Shown here: piece by piece, positions 1-9,297 of the stretch
Layout: the number at the start of each line of letters is the position of its first letter
Numbering within the stretch: position 1 is the first letter of the stretch
Notes under the pieces: generated by a model
What the model saw: only the letters and a program-made list of their open reading frames with translations
Databases searched by the model: none
Told to the model about the DNA's origin: nothing
Position numbers and translations under genes: made by a program
NCBI GenBank assembly: GCA_947628675.1
Contig: CANRAR010000011.1
Span: 1-37,808, forward strand
Reading direction: 5' to 3'
From: an uncultured Clostridia bacterium
Lineage (GTDB): Bacteria; Bacillota; Clostridia; Christensenellales; Borkfalkiaceae
DNA length: 37,808 bases

Positions 1-1134
1 GCCCTCACCAACAACATTGCAAAACCCGCAGTCGCCTTCGGCGCGAAATATCGCATCATCGATTTTCCGCTCTCCAACTGCATCAACTCGGGGATCGACA
101 CGGTGGGGGTGCTCACGCAGTACGAACCGCTCGAACTCAACGAGTACATCGGCAACGGCCAGCCGTGGGATTTAGACCGCGCGTTCGGCGGCGTCCACAT
201 TCTCTCGCCCTATCAGGCGAAGAAGAAGTCGTCGTGGTTCGAGGGCACCGCAAACGCCATCTATCAAAATATGTCGTTCATGAAGCGGTACAGCCCCGAC
301 TACGTGCTCATCCTCTCGGGCGACCACATCTATAAGATGAACTACGCCGAGATGCTCCGCGCGCACAAGGCGACGGGCGCGGACTGCACCATCGCCGCCA
401 TCGAGGTGCCCTTAAAGGAAGCCTCCCGCTTCGGCGTTCTCAACTGCAACCCCGACGGTTCCATCTACGAATTCGAGGAGAAGCCCAAGGTGCCGAAGAG
501 CAACCTCGCCTCTATGGGCATCTACATTTTCACGGCGGAGAAACTCTTCAAATATCTCGCCGCGGACGACGCCGACCCGAACTCCGAGAAGGACTTCGGC
601 AAGAACGTGCTGCCCGCCATGCTGAATGCGGGCGAGAAGATGTTCTCGTACCGCTTCAAGGGCTATTGGAAGGACGTGGGCACCATTTCCTCGCTCTGGG
701 AATCCAACATGGATCTTCTCGGCGAGGAGCCCGTGTTCGACGTTGCCGACAGCGACTGGAAAATTCACTCGCGCAACCCGCTCGCGCCGCCCGAATACAT
801 CGGCGACAAGGCGAAGGTGGGCAACTCCATGGTGGCGCTCGGCTGCGAAGTGGAGGGGACGGTGGAAAATTCCGTGCTCGCCGCGGGTGTCGTCGTCGAG
901 GAGGGCGCCGTCGTCAGGGACAGCGTTCTGATGGCGGGCACCGTCGTGAAGAAGGGCGCCGAGGTCGTCTACTCCATCGTCGATGAGAACGTCGTCATCG
1001 AGGAGGGCGCCGTCGTCGGCGAGGACAAGGAGCAGAAGGCGGGCATCGCCGTGCTCGGCAGGAACATCACGATCGCCGCGGGCGCGAAGGTCGCGGGCGG
1101 CCAGATCATCGATAAGGATTACAAGGGGGAATAA
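1..1134 (+). CDS. glgC: Glucose-1-phosphate adenylyltransferase, catalytic subunit (5' end outside window)
   Basis: Makes ADP-glucose from ATP and glucose-1-phosphate, the committed step of bacterial glycogen synthesis. The frame is open from base 1 and already reads [20 protein letters not shown], the conserved block just after the GxGTRL nucleotide loop, so only about the first 20 residues are missing. An internal GTG at 103 is not the real start. Further family landmarks are [11 protein letters not shown] (active-site Asp region), [18 protein letters not shown] (sugar-phosphate pocket) and [18 protein letters not shown]. The last third is a left-handed beta-helix of hexapeptide-like repeats ([18 protein letters not shown] and following). 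The stop lies 3 bases before the glgD start, so the two are one transcription unit and probably form a GlgC/GlgD heteromer, as in other Firmicutes. The promoter lies upstream of the window. Confidence 0.96.
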   Translation, partial: ALTNNIAKPAVAFGAKYRIIDFPLSNCINSGIDTVGVLTQYEPLELNEYIGNGQPWDLDRAFGGVHILSPYQAKKKSSWFEGTANAIYQNMSFMKRYSPDYVLILSGDHIYKMNYAEMLRAHKATGADCTIAAIEVPLKEASRFGVLNCNPDGSIYEFEEKPKVPKSNLASMGIYIFTAEKLFKYLAADDADPNSEKDFGKNVLPAMLNAGEKMFSYRFKGYWKDVGTISSLWESNMDLLGEEPVFDVADSDWKIHSRNPLAPPEYIGDKAKVGNSMVALGCEVEGTVENSVLAAGVVVEEGAVVRDSVLMAGTVVKKGAEVVYSIVDENVVIEEGAVVGEDKEQKAGIAVLGRNITIAAGAKVAGGQIIDKDYKGE

Positions 1135-1137
1135 AAG

Positions 1138-2250
1138 ATGGCTCATTCCATGGTTGGCGTTATTTTTTCAAATATTCATGACGAAAACGTGCCCGAACTT
1201 TCCCGCCACAGAACGATGGCGTCCATTCCCTTCGGCGGGCGGTACCGCCTCATCGACTTCGCGCTCTCCAACATGGTGAACTCGGGGATCACGACGGTGG
1301 GCATCGTCACCAAGAACAACTACCAGTCGCTCATCGACCATTTGGGCAGCGGCAAGGATTGGGATCTCGCCCGCAAGGACGGCGGCATCATTTTGCTTCC
1401 GCCGTACTCCGACGAGACGGATACGCCGTACACGACCCGCCTCGAGGCCTTGAAGAGCATCACGGGCTTTCTCAATCACCGCAACGAGGATTACGTGGTC
1501 ATCTCCGACTGCGACGGCATCGCCCATATGGACATTGCGGACATCGTGCGCTACCACGAGGAGAAGGGCGCGGACATCACGATGGTGTACCACGAGGAGA
1601 CGGACGTCGAATCCTCGTACTACATCACGCTCACGCCCGACGAGACGGGGCGCATCAAGGGCCTCAAAATCAACCCGAAACTCAACGGGAAGAAGTTCAA
1701 CCTCTACGTGAACGTGATGGTGATGAGCAGGGAATTCCTCATCAACACCATTCAGGACGCCGTGACGCGCGGGCTCGTGAGTTTCGGGCGGGACATTCTC
1801 ACCAAGAATGTGGATACGCTGAAAATTTACGGCTATGCCTTCAAGGGCTTCTACGCGAACATCTCGTCCATCCAGAAATATTACGAGTACAACATGGCGC
1901 TCCTCAAAAAGGACGTCCGCGACGAACTGTTCGGCGCGCGCGACATCTACACCAAGGTGCGCGACAGTGCGCCGAGCAAGTACAACGACGACGCGACGGT
2001 GAAGAACTCGCTCATCTCGGACGGGTGCATCATCGACGGCACGGTGGAAAACTGCATTCTCTTCCGCGGCGTGAAAGTCGGGAAGGGGAGCGTCGTCAAG
2101 AATTCCATCATCATGCAGGACACCGTCATCGGCGACGGCGCGCATCTCGACTGCGTCATCACGGATAAGAACGTCGTCATCCGCGACAGGAGAAATCTCG
2201 CGGGGTGCGAGGCGCTTCCGTACTTCGTGGCAAAGGGCAGGATGCTGTAA
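1138..2250 (+). CDS. glgD: Glucose-1-phosphate adenylyltransferase, regulatory subunit GlgD
   Basis: A 370-residue paralogue of GlgC that in Firmicutes joins GlgC to raise ADP-glucose pyrophosphorylase activity; it is usually weak or inactive alone. The N-terminus MAHSMVGVIFSNIHDENVPE is typical of GlgD and lacks the glycine-rich GxGTRL nucleotide loop of GlgC. FGGRYRLIDFALSNMVNSGI matches the GlgC block in divergent form. The C-terminal third carries the beta-helix (VKNSLISDGCIIDGTVENCI). An AAGGGGG ribosome site lies inside the end of glgC. The loss of the nucleotide loop is seen directly; the regulatory role is family knowledge. Confidence 0.95.
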   Translation: MAHSMVGVIFSNIHDENVPELSRHRTMASIPFGGRYRLIDFALSNMVNSGITTVGIVTKNNYQSLIDHLGSGKDWDLARKDGGIILLPPYSDETDTPYTTRLEALKSITGFLNHRNEDYVVISDCDGIAHMDIADIVRYHEEKGADITMVYHEETDVESSYYITLTPDETGRIKGLKINPKLNGKKFNLYVNVMVMSREFLINTIQDAVTRGLVSFGRDILTKNVDTLKIYGYAFKGFYANISSIQKYYEYNMALLKKDVRDELFGARDIYTKVRDSAPSKYNDDATVKNSLISDGCIIDGTVENCILFRGVKVGKGSVVKNSIIMQDTVIGDGAHLDCVITDKNVVIRDRRNLAGCEALPYFVAKGRML

Positions 2251-2301
2251 GCCGTAAATTGGGAAAATGCGCGTTTTGCGCTTGAATAAGGGGAGAAAAA
2301 G

Positions 2302-3858
2302 ATGAGTACAACCAAGAAAACAACCAAAAAGCAGGCAAATGTGCAGGCAGAAGAGCCCAAAGTTGCGCCCATCGAGGCCGTAGCGCTCAACGAAGTCGCC
2401 GCCGAGGAAGTTCCCGCGGAGGTCACGGTGGAGGCGAAGAAGAAAATTCTGTTCGTCGCCTCGGAGGCCGCTCCCTTCATTGCGACGGGCGGCCTTGCGG
2501 AGGTCATCGGGTCTCTCTCCAAGGCGCTCGCAAAGAATGACCGCTACGATGTGCGCGTCATCATTCCGCTCTATCAGGACATCAAGAAGGAGTTCCGCAA
2601 GGACTTCAAGTTCATCGGCAACATCTTCGTGCCGCTCTCGTGGCGCAACCAATACTGCGGCATCTTCGAGTACACGGTGGATAATGTGACGTACTACTTC
2701 GTGGATAACGAGTACTACTTCAAGCGCCCCGGGTGCTACGGCTACTACGACGACGGCGAACGGTTTGCCTTCTTCTGCCGCAGCGTGATGGAGATCTTGG
2801 GCTTTGTGGGGTTCTATCCCGACGTTTTGCACTGCCACGACTGGCAGGCGGCGCTCGCGGCCTTGTACCTCAAAACCATTTACTGCTTCCGCCCGGAGTA
2901 TCAGTTCATCCGCGCGGTGTTCACCATCCACAACATCGAATATCAGGGTAAGTATTCCCTCGATATTTTGGAGGATCTCTTCGGAATTTCCTACCGCTTC
3001 CAATACCTCGTGGAGTACGACCGCTGCATCAACCTCATGAAGGGGGCGATCGAGTGCTGTGAGCGGTTCTCGACGGTCTCCCCGACGTATGCGGGCGAAA
3101 TAAAAGACCCGTACTATGCGCACGGGTTAGACCAGATCGTGCGGCGGAACGAGTTCAAACTGTGCGGTATTCTGAACGGCATCGACCCCGACTACTACGA
3201 CCCCGCGACGGACACGGCGCTCTTTGCAAACTACTCGGCGGAGGATATTTCGCCCAAGGCCATCTGCAAAGAGGAGTTGCAGCGGATGCTGAATTTGCCC
3301 GTGAAACCCGAGACGCCCGTCATCGCCATGATCACGCGGCTCGTGGCGCACAAGGGGCTGGATCTCGTGAAGGAGGTCATCGAGCAAATTTTGCGGCAGG
3401 ACGTGCAGTTCGTGCTGCTCGGGACGGGCGACGCTTCGTATGAGGCGTACTTCTCCGACCTCGCGCGGCGGTATCAGGGCAAGGTGGCGACGGTCATCAC
3501 CTTCAATTCCGACCTCTCGCGCAAAATTTACTCGGGCGCCGACCTCTTCCTCATGCCCTCCAAGAGCGAGCCGTGCGGGCTCTCGCAGATGATCGCCTCG
3601 CGCTACGGCACCGTTGCAATTGTGCGCGAGACGGGGGGACTTCGGGACAGTATCACGCCGTACGGCGCGGGCGGGAACGGGTTCACCTTCCACGACTACA
3701 ATGCGCACGACATGATGTACGTCGTCAACGAGGCGCTGGGCGTGTACCGCAAGAAGGACGAGTGGGAAAAACTCGTGAAAAAGGCAATGAAAACCGACTT
3801 TTCGTGGGCTACCTCCGCGAAATATTATGAAGGGCTCTACCTCGATATGCTAAAATAA
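2302..3858 (+). CDS. glgA: Glycogen synthase (ADP-glucose type, GT5) with an N-terminal extension
   Basis: Transfers glucose from ADP-glucose to the non-reducing end of an alpha-1,4-glucan. 518 residues. The GT5 fold starts near residue 48 (KKILFVASEAAPFIATGGLAE). The usual KTGGL motif is ATGGL here; I recall the same variant from other Clostridia. Other landmarks are CHDWQAAL, FTIHNIEYQGKY, NGIDPDYYDP, ITRLVAHKGLDL and the C-terminal SKSEPCGLSQMIASRYGTVAIVRETGGL donor site. The first about 47 residues are a Lys/Glu/Ala/Val-rich, low-complexity tail absent from textbook GlgA. The start is supported by AGGGGAG spaced 7-8 bases before ATG 2302. It sits 51 bases after glgD and 18 bases before glgP. 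Confidence 0.95.
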   Translation: MSTTKKTTKKQANVQAEEPKVAPIEAVALNEVAAEEVPAEVTVEAKKKILFVASEAAPFIATGGLAEVIGSLSKALAKNDRYDVRVIIPLYQDIKKEFRKDFKFIGNIFVPLSWRNQYCGIFEYTVDNVTYYFVDNEYYFKRPGCYGYYDDGERFAFFCRSVMEILGFVGFYPDVLHCHDWQAALAALYLKTIYCFRPEYQFIRAVFTIHNIEYQGKYSLDILEDLFGISYRFQYLVEYDRCINLMKGAIECCERFSTVSPTYAGEIKDPYYAHGLDQIVRRNEFKLCGILNGIDPDYYDPATDTALFANYSAEDISPKAICKEELQRMLNLPVKPETPVIAMITRLVAHKGLDLVKEVIEQILRQDVQFVLLGTGDASYEAYFSDLARRYQGKVATVITFNSDLSRKIYSGADLFLMPSKSEPCGLSQMIASRYGTVAIVRETGGLRDSITPYGAGGNGFTFHDYNAHDMMYVVNEALGVYRKKDEWEKLVKKAMKTDFSWATSAKYYEGLYLDMLK

Positions 3859-3876
3859 ACTTCGGAGTATATTCAT

Positions 3877-6303
3877 ATGGCAAAACTCACCGAGCATGAC
3901 GCACAACAACTCATCGCAAGCAAACTGACGCGGTACTTCGGCGTGAATTCGCAGGAGGCTTCGCGGGAACAAATCTATAAGGCCGTCGTGATGAGCGTAC
4001 GCGATATCATGCTCGAAAAACGGCAGAAATTCCATGTGAAGATGAAAAATGCGCGCGCAAAGCGGGTGTACTACCTCTGCATGGAATTTTTGATGGGCAG
4101 ATCGCTCAAAAACAGCATCTACAATCTCGGCATCGCGCCGCAGTTCTCCGCGGCGGTGAAATCGTACGGGATGGAACTCGACGACCTCTACGAGGAGGAG
4201 CCCGATGCGGGGCTCGGAAACGGGGGGCTCGGCAGGCTCGCCGCGTGTTTTTTGGACGCGCTCGCCACGCAGGATTACCCCGCGATGGGGTTCTCCATCT
4301 GCTATCAGTACGGGCTCTTCAAGCAGAAGATCGTGGACGGCTGGCAGATGGAACTGCCCGATGTGTGGCTTCCCGGCGGCGAGGCGTGGCTGACGGAGCG
4401 CTCGGATAAGCAGTTCATCGTGCGCTTTGACGGCGAACTCGAGGAGAAGTGGACGGATCACGGCATGGAGACCATCTACCACAACGCCAAAGAGGTGGAG
4501 GCCATCGCCTGCGACATGATGGTATCGGGCGCGGACAGCGACGCCGTGAGTGTTTTGAGGCTGTGGCGTTCCCGCGCCGTGCAGAAGTTCGATATGCAAC
4601 TCTTCTCGCAGGGCAACTACGACGAAGTCATGCGCGACGAGAGCGAGGCGCAACTACTTTCCAAGGTGCTCTATCCCTCGGATAACCACTACGAGGGGAA
4701 GTCGCTCCGCTTGAAACAGCAGTATTTCCTCGTTTCGGCGTCGCTGCAGTGCATCGTCTCCGACCACAAGCGGCGGTACGGCTCCTTGGCGCTCCTGCCG
4801 CAACTTGCCGCCATCCACATCAACGATACGCACCCCGCGCTCGCCATTCCCGAACTCATGCGCATTCTCGTGGATGAGAATTACTTCAACTGGGAAGTGG
4901 CGTGGAACATTACGACGGCGACGTGCGCCTACACCAACCACACCGTGCTCGCCGAAGCCCTCGAGACGTGGGCGGAGGACCTCATTGCGCGCAGACTGCC
5001 GCGTATCTACGGCATTCTGAAGGAGATCAACCGCCGCTTCTGCGACGATCTCTGGCACAAATACCCCGGGGATTGGAACAAAATTTCGCGGATGTCCATT
5101 CTCTCGCACAACACCGTGCGCATGGCGAACCTGTGCGTCGTGGGCACTCACAGCGTGAACGGGGTCTCCGAGCTGCACAGCGATATTATCAAGAACAGCA
5201 TCTTCCGCGATTTTTACGACTATTCGCCCGTGAAATTCACCAACGTGACGAACGGCATTGCGCACAGGCGTTGGCTCAACCAATCTAACCCCGAACTGTG
5301 CGCGCTCCTCGATGAGTGCATCGGCACGGGCTACGCGAAGGACGCTTCCAAACTCGCCGAATTCAAGCAATTTGAAAACGACGCGAGCGTTTTGAAGCGG
5401 CTGGATGAAATTAAGCGCATCAAAAAGGAGCAATTCTCCGCCTACGCCAAGAAGGCGCAGGGGGTGGACATCGACCCGAATACCGTGTTCGATGTGCAGG
5501 CGAAGCGGCTCCACGAGTACAAGCGGCAACTTTTGAACGTTCTCCACATCATCGCCGACTACAACGCCCTGCGCGAAAATCCCGACCTCGACATTCTGCC
5601 CAAGACGTACATCTTCGGCGCGAAGGCCGCCGCGGGCTACGACATGGCGAAGCAGATCATCAAACTCATTTGGTTCCTCGCCGAGGATATCAGAAAAGAT
5701 CCGCGCATCCGCGAGAAACTCAACGTCGTCTACATGGAGAACTACAATGTGACGATGTCGGAAAAGCTGATGCCCGCTTCGGAGATCTCCGAACAAATTT
5801 CGCTCGCGGGCAAGGAGGCGAGCGGTACCGGGAACATGAAGTTTATGATCAACGGCGCGCTCACCATCGGCACCTTGGACGGCGCGAACGTGGAGATGGC
5901 GGAGCGCGTGGGCGACGAGAACATCTTCATCTTCGGGCTCAAAGCCGACGAAGTTGCCCAAATTTGGGAGCGCCGCTACAATTCGAGCGTCTATTATAAC
6001 CAAGATTATACGCTCCGCCAGATCATCGAATCGCTCATCGTGGGCTTCAACGGGCAGTCGTTTGCCGATATTGCCAACTATCTCCTGCGCAATACGCCCG
6101 TTGCCGACCCGTATATGTGCCTCGCGGACTACGAATCGTACTCTCGGACGCAGAATAAGATGGCCGACCTGTATCGGAACAATAAGACGGACTGGAACAA
6201 AAAGTCGCTCTGCAATATCGCCGCGGCGGGGTATTTTTCGGCGGACAGGAGCATCCGCGACTACGCGACCAAGATCTGGAATATCAAACAACTGAAAAAG
6301 TAA
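3877..6303 (+). CDS. glgP: Glycogen/maltodextrin phosphorylase (GT35)
   Basis: Releases glucose-1-phosphate from the non-reducing ends of glycogen or maltodextrin using pyridoxal phosphate. 808 residues, normal length for the family. CMEFLMGRSLKNSIYNLG and EEEPDAGLGNGGLGRLAACFLDALAT are the classic N-terminal blocks; AIHINDTHPALAIPELMRIL and KRLHEYKRQLLN follow. The PLP lysine is K655 in GTGNMKFMINGALTIGTLDG. GGAG lies nine bases before ATG 3877. Its position after glgA in one operon pairs synthesis with breakdown and suggests that flux is controlled at enzyme level rather than by separate transcription. Confidence 0.96.
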   Translation: MAKLTEHDAQQLIASKLTRYFGVNSQEASREQIYKAVVMSVRDIMLEKRQKFHVKMKNARAKRVYYLCMEFLMGRSLKNSIYNLGIAPQFSAAVKSYGMELDDLYEEEPDAGLGNGGLGRLAACFLDALATQDYPAMGFSICYQYGLFKQKIVDGWQMELPDVWLPGGEAWLTERSDKQFIVRFDGELEEKWTDHGMETIYHNAKEVEAIACDMMVSGADSDAVSVLRLWRSRAVQKFDMQLFSQGNYDEVMRDESEAQLLSKVLYPSDNHYEGKSLRLKQQYFLVSASLQCIVSDHKRRYGSLALLPQLAAIHINDTHPALAIPELMRILVDENYFNWEVAWNITTATCAYTNHTVLAEALETWAEDLIARRLPRIYGILKEINRRFCDDLWHKYPGDWNKISRMSILSHNTVRMANLCVVGTHSVNGVSELHSDIIKNSIFRDFYDYSPVKFTNVTNGIAHRRWLNQSNPELCALLDECIGTGYAKDASKLAEFKQFENDASVLKRLDEIKRIKKEQFSAYAKKAQGVDIDPNTVFDVQAKRLHEYKRQLLNVLHIIADYNALRENPDLDILPKTYIFGAKAAAGYDMAKQIIKLIWFLAEDIRKDPRIREKLNVVYMENYNVTMSEKLMPASEISEQISLAGKEASGTGNMKFMINGALTIGTLDGANVEMAERVGDENIFIFGLKADEVAQIWERRYNSSVYYNQDYTLRQIIESLIVGFNGQSFADIANYLLRNTPVADPYMCLADYESYSRTQNKMADLYRNNKTDWNKKSLCNIAAAGYFSADRSIRDYATKIWNIKQLKK

Positions 6304-6313
6304 CAATAAAGAC

Positions 6314-8140
6314 ATGGGATATTTTTACGATCCGCTGAAACGCGAATGCAAGAGCATGACGGGCGCAGTCCCGCGCGGCGGCGAGGTGACCTTTCACATC
6401 TATGAAGAAAAAAGCGGAGAAGCCGACTTCTCCGCTCAACTTTGCAGTATCGTCATCTTCGAGGACGGCAAGCACGAGACGGCTTTCCCCATGAAACGGA
6501 CGGCGGACGGGTTTGCAGTGACGCTGAAATTTCACCAAACGGGACTGTATTTTTACTATTTCCGCCTCGATGCGGCACTCATGGGCTGCGGAAGGGGACG
6601 GAAAGGGGAACTCGCCGAGCATCCGCAGTGCTGGCAAATTACCGTTTTCAGTGAGGACTACAGGACGCCGCAGTGGTTCAAGGGCGGCGTGATGTATCAA
6701 ATTTTCCCCGACCGCTTCTTCCGCGCGGGGCATAATACCGTAAAGCCGCACCAAATTTTGCGCGGGGACTGGGGCGGGACGCCATCGTTTCGCCCGAATG
6801 AGTTCGGCAAGGTGCTCAATAATGACTTTTTCGGCGGAGATTTGCAGGGTATCCGCGAAAAACTCGGGTATTTGAAGGGCTTGCACGTGACGGCGCTCTA
6901 CCTCAATCCCGTGTTTGAGGCGTACTCCAACCACCGCTACGATACGGGCGACTACCTCAAAATCGACCCGCTCCTCGGCACGGAGGCGGATTTTAAGGCA
7001 CTTGTCGGCGACGCCGCGGGGCAGGGGATGCGCATCATCCTCGACGGGGTCTTCAACCATACGGGCGACGACAGCCGCTACTTCAACAAGTACGGCCGCT
7101 ACGATTCGCTGGGCGCGTATCAGTCGATGCAGTCGCCCTATGCCGATTGGTACTGCTTCCGCCAATTTCCCGACAGTTACGAGAGTTGGTGGGGCATTGA
7201 GACGCTGCCCGCCGTCAACGAAAAATCCGAGAGTTACCAGAATTTCATCTGCGGCGAGCACGGCGTGGTGCGGACGTGGCTGAAATGCGGCGTGGGCGGA
7301 TACCGCCTCGATGTTGCAGACGAACTGCCCGATTTCTTCCTCGAAAAAGTGCGCAGCGCCGTCAAGGCGGAGAACCCCGACGCGCTCATTGTGGGCGAAG
7401 TGTGGGAGGACGCCTCCAACAAAATCGCGTACGACGTGCGCAGGAAATATTTGCAGGGCGGCGAACTCGACAGCGTGATGAATTATCCCTTGAAAAACGC
7501 CATAATTGCGTTTTTGCTCACGGGAGATTGCACGGCGCTCCGCGAGACAGTTGCGATGCTCATCGATAACTACCCCAAGGAGACGCTCGATTGCCTCATG
7601 AATATCCTCGGGACACACGATACGCCGCGCATTTTAACGGTGCTCGGCGGGAAGGAATGCGCCGACAAGGAAGAGATGGCCGTGACGAAATTGAGCGGGG
7701 AGGAGCGTGTACGCGCACGGGCGAAATTGAAGATGGCGGCGACGCTGCAATTTACGCTCCCCGGAGTGCCGTGCATCTACTACGGCGACGAGATCGGCAT
7801 GGAGGGCTACCGCGACCCGTTCTGCCGCGGCTGCTACGACTGGACGCACCCCGACGAGGAACTGCGAAGATTTTACGAAAAGTTAGGCGAGATCCGCACG
7901 GTGATATGCGGGGATATTTTCCGCGACGGTGAGTACCGCGAAATTTTTGCGGCGCCCGGGTGCATCGTGTTTGAGAGGAGAAAAGGCAGCGAGGCGGCCG
8001 TCGTATTTGTAAATAATTCGGCAAATGAGTACACGATGCGCGCCGCGGACGGGTTTTACGAACTTCTGACGGGGCAAAACGCGGGCGGGACGTTTACCAT
8101 CGGGAAATTTACCTACGGGATCCTTGCAAAACGCGAATAG
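6314..8140 (+). CDS. GH13 alpha-amylase-family enzyme (neopullulanase/cyclomaltodextrinase-like)
   Basis: 608 residues, no signal peptide, so cytoplasmic. Residues 1-110 look like a beta-sandwich N domain (CBM34-like). The catalytic barrel starts near VMYQIFPDRFF (about residue 130). GH13 signatures are complete: DGVFNH (about 244), nucleophile D333 in GYRLDVADE, acid/base E362 in VGEVWE, and stabiliser D436 in GTHDTPR. MNYPLKNAI and the 'PGVPCIYYGDEIGMEGYRDP' block point to the maltodextrin-cleaving subfamily (GH13_20-like) rather than branching or debranching GlgB/GlgX. It follows glgP by 10 bases, so it probably trims dextrins left by the phosphorylase. The TAG stop at 8138-8140 abuts a copy of the dispersed palindromic element. 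The exact substrate is not readable from sequence. Confidence 0.85.
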   Translation: MGYFYDPLKRECKSMTGAVPRGGEVTFHIYEEKSGEADFSAQLCSIVIFEDGKHETAFPMKRTADGFAVTLKFHQTGLYFYYFRLDAALMGCGRGRKGELAEHPQCWQITVFSEDYRTPQWFKGGVMYQIFPDRFFRAGHNTVKPHQILRGDWGGTPSFRPNEFGKVLNNDFFGGDLQGIREKLGYLKGLHVTALYLNPVFEAYSNHRYDTGDYLKIDPLLGTEADFKALVGDAAGQGMRIILDGVFNHTGDDSRYFNKYGRYDSLGAYQSMQSPYADWYCFRQFPDSYESWWGIETLPAVNEKSESYQNFICGEHGVVRTWLKCGVGGYRLDVADELPDFFLEKVRSAVKAENPDALIVGEVWEDASNKIAYDVRRKYLQGGELDSVMNYPLKNAIIAFLLTGDCTALRETVAMLIDNYPKETLDCLMNILGTHDTPRILTVLGGKECADKEEMAVTKLSGEERVRARAKLKMAATLQFTLPGVPCIYYGDEIGMEGYRDPFCRGCYDWTHPDEELRRFYEKLGEIRTVICGDIFRDGEYREIFAAPGCIVFERRKGSEAAVVFVNNSANEYTMRAADGFYELLTGQNAGGTFTIGKFTYGILAKRE

Positions 8141-8171
8141 TATGTCAGACATAATAACTATGCGTGACATA
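8141..8171 (+). repeat. Dispersed palindromic element, copy 1 (double dyad)
   Basis: TATGTC-A-GACATA (8141-8153) is followed 18 bases on by a second, weaker dyad TATG-CGT-GACATA (8159-8171). It begins at the base after the GH13 stop codon. The same core recurs at 18544, 25639 and 31750. Confidence 0.8.
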
Positions 8172-8191
8172 ATATGGATTGCATAAACCAT

Positions 8192-8233
8192 GCGGCGCGA
8201 CGCGAAAAAGTGCGGTTTGCGCCGCGTTTTTTT
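8192..8233 (+). terminator. Intrinsic terminator of the glycogen operon
   Basis: GCGGCGC (8192-8198) pairs with GCGCCGC (8219-8225) across a 20-base loop that can fold further, followed by a run of T at 8227-8233. It lies about 50 bases after the last gene of the operon. Confidence 0.75.
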
Positions 8234-8584
8234 ATGATTTTTTATGGAAAGAACGATGCGCGAGGCGCAATACAATATAATGTGCCGCGATGTGCCGCGC
8301 GAAAAAATAATTTTTTTCTGCTGAAAAATGTTACGAAAAAATTTACCAAAAAAATTTATGAAAAAAATCAGATGTGCGCAAAATTGCGGTTTTTTCATAA
8401 GGATACGCGTAAAATATGCGTTTTTTGCCCAGTACTATTCGTAAAATGTGCCTTTTGCGAATAGTTTGATGTGTCGGGGTGGCGGTTTTTACCTCTACCC
8501 CATGGGGCGGATTTGTATCCCTTAAGCGGATTTTGAGCCCTATCGGGTCATGGTTGAGGAAATATTTTTGATAAAATTAGATTT
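8234..8584. other. AT-rich intergenic stretch with a hairpin and no credible gene
   Basis: 8234-8430 is strongly A/T rich with poly-A and poly-T runs. A hairpin with arms ACTATTCGTAAAA and TTTTGCGAATAGT (one G-T pair) spans 8434-8465. I see no ORF with a ribosome site here. A 96-codon frame at 8174-8464 runs through the operon terminator and has low-complexity Lys/Phe composition. Confidence 0.6.
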
Positions 8585-8785
8585 TTTATGAACTTTCCAC
8601 TCGTATTCTGACCTGCAACGGGCATCCATTCCCAATTGATGTTCTGAAAATATGAACTTTTCACTTGAATGCGCTGCTGACGTGTGACAAGCCCCTTTCC
8701 CCATACCAATCTGGGAATATGAAATTTCTACTTGTATGCAGTCGAGCCCGCAGGTCGCCCCTTCCCAATGGCAATACGGAAAAAG
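8585..8785. repeat. Degenerate tandem repeat, three units of 64-67 bp
   Basis: Units begin with ATGAACTTTCCACT (8588), ATGAACTTTTCACT (8652) and ATGAAATTTCTACT (8719). Each runs on to a CCTTTCCCCAT- or CCATTCCCAAT-like block about 40 bases later. The spacings (64 and 67) are not multiples of three together, so this is not a repeat protein. Function unknown. Confidence 0.6.
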
Positions 8786-8890
8786 ATTAAGAAATAACAT
8801 TTACGGCCTCGGACGCGACTTTGGTGATTCAGCGGAAGCGATACAGTTTGCTATCTAATGCGGCTAACTCCACTCCCCTTTTTTCGCGCT

Positions 8891-9014
8891 CTCTTATCAC
8901 AGCGCTTCCGTAAAGTCAAGGGGCAAGCGGTCGTATTTTTTTTGCAAGGACAGCAAAAAAAATCTCCACCGCGCAGTAGCGCCTCTTGACTTTCCTCTCG
9001 CGCTGTGATAAACT
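8891..9014. repeat. Long imperfect inverted repeat with divergent promoters on its arms
   Basis: The left arm (about 8894-8924: TTATCACAGCGC, then AAAGTCAAGGGGC) matches the reverse complement of the right arm (about 8980-9011). The loop adds a nested pair, TTTTTTTTGC/GCAAAAAAAA (8937-8961). Each arm carries an outward promoter. On the minus strand TTGACT (8914-8919), 17 bases, TAAGAG (8891-8896); on the plus strand TTGACT (8986-8991), 17 bases, TAAACT (9009-9014). Both share TGTGATAA. It could be the remnant of a small mobile element or a structured regulatory locus. Confidence 0.6.
8986..9014 (+). promoter_or_regulatory. Sigma-A-like promoter for the 38-aa ORF
   Basis: TTGACT, 17 bases, TAAACT, with TGTGA just upstream of the -10. 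Predicted start near 9021, giving a leader of about 57 bases. That leader contains a 12-bp hairpin (arms 9023-9034 and 9039-9050, one mismatch). Confidence 0.55.
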
Positions 9015-9077
9015 CCAAATAAGAAGTGTAAGGCGCAGGCCTCACACTTCCAATTATGAAAAAGGTAGGTAAAGGAG

Positions 9078-9194
9078 ATGGACGAAGAAATGAGTTTGTC
9101 GGACAAGGCTATCCAGCGGTTACGGGAATACCTTCTCGGTATCGGTTGGACAGCCGAGCAAATCCTCGAATTACTTGACTACTTGACCAAGTAA
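9078..9194 (+). CDS. 38-aa small protein, unknown function
   Basis: Reads MDEEMSLSDKAIQRLREY and then LLGIGWTAEQILELLDYLTK. It is an acidic, amphipathic two-helix peptide with no membrane segment and no cysteines. AAAGGAG lies directly before ATG 9078; a second ATG at 9090 has the same site 12 bases away and may be the true start. I do not recognise a named family, though small proteins with a GWTAEQI-type core are familiar from Firmicute accessory DNA. A promoter at 8986-9014 and a terminator at 9330-9357 frame it, and a minus-strand promoter at 9298-9326 points back over it, so antisense control is possible. It is too short for most gene finders. Confidence 0.6.
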   Translation: MDEEMSLSDKAIQRLREYLLGIGWTAEQILELLDYLTK

Positions 9195-9214
9195 GCGAGG
9201 CGGAACAAAAAACC

Positions 9215-9254
9215 GAGCCGTTGCAACAAGGCGCTTCCAACACCGCAACGGCTC
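9215..9254. other. Perfect 10-bp stem-loop after the small ORF
   Basis: GAGCCGTTGC (9215-9224) and GCAACGGCTC (9245-9254) form a perfect stem with a 20-base loop. No T-run follows. A second, weaker stem GCGGGAACC/GGTTCTCGC lies at 9262-9293. Confidence 0.6.
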
Positions 9255-9297
9255 AACCAAAGCGGGAACCTAACAACCTACCTCGGTTCTCGCCTTT

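Noticed and set aside
1168-3123. 651-codon minus-strand frame across glgD and glgA
   Set aside because: Antisense shadow of two well-supported genes; no ribosome site or domain.
8174-8464. 96-codon frame after the glycogen operon
   Set aside because: Reads through the terminator and poly-A/T runs; no ribosome site.
8585-8785. CRISPR-like repeats, including an AATTTCTACT string resembling Cas12a repeats
   Set aside because: Only three poorly conserved units, no matching stem, uneven spacing and no cas genes in the window.
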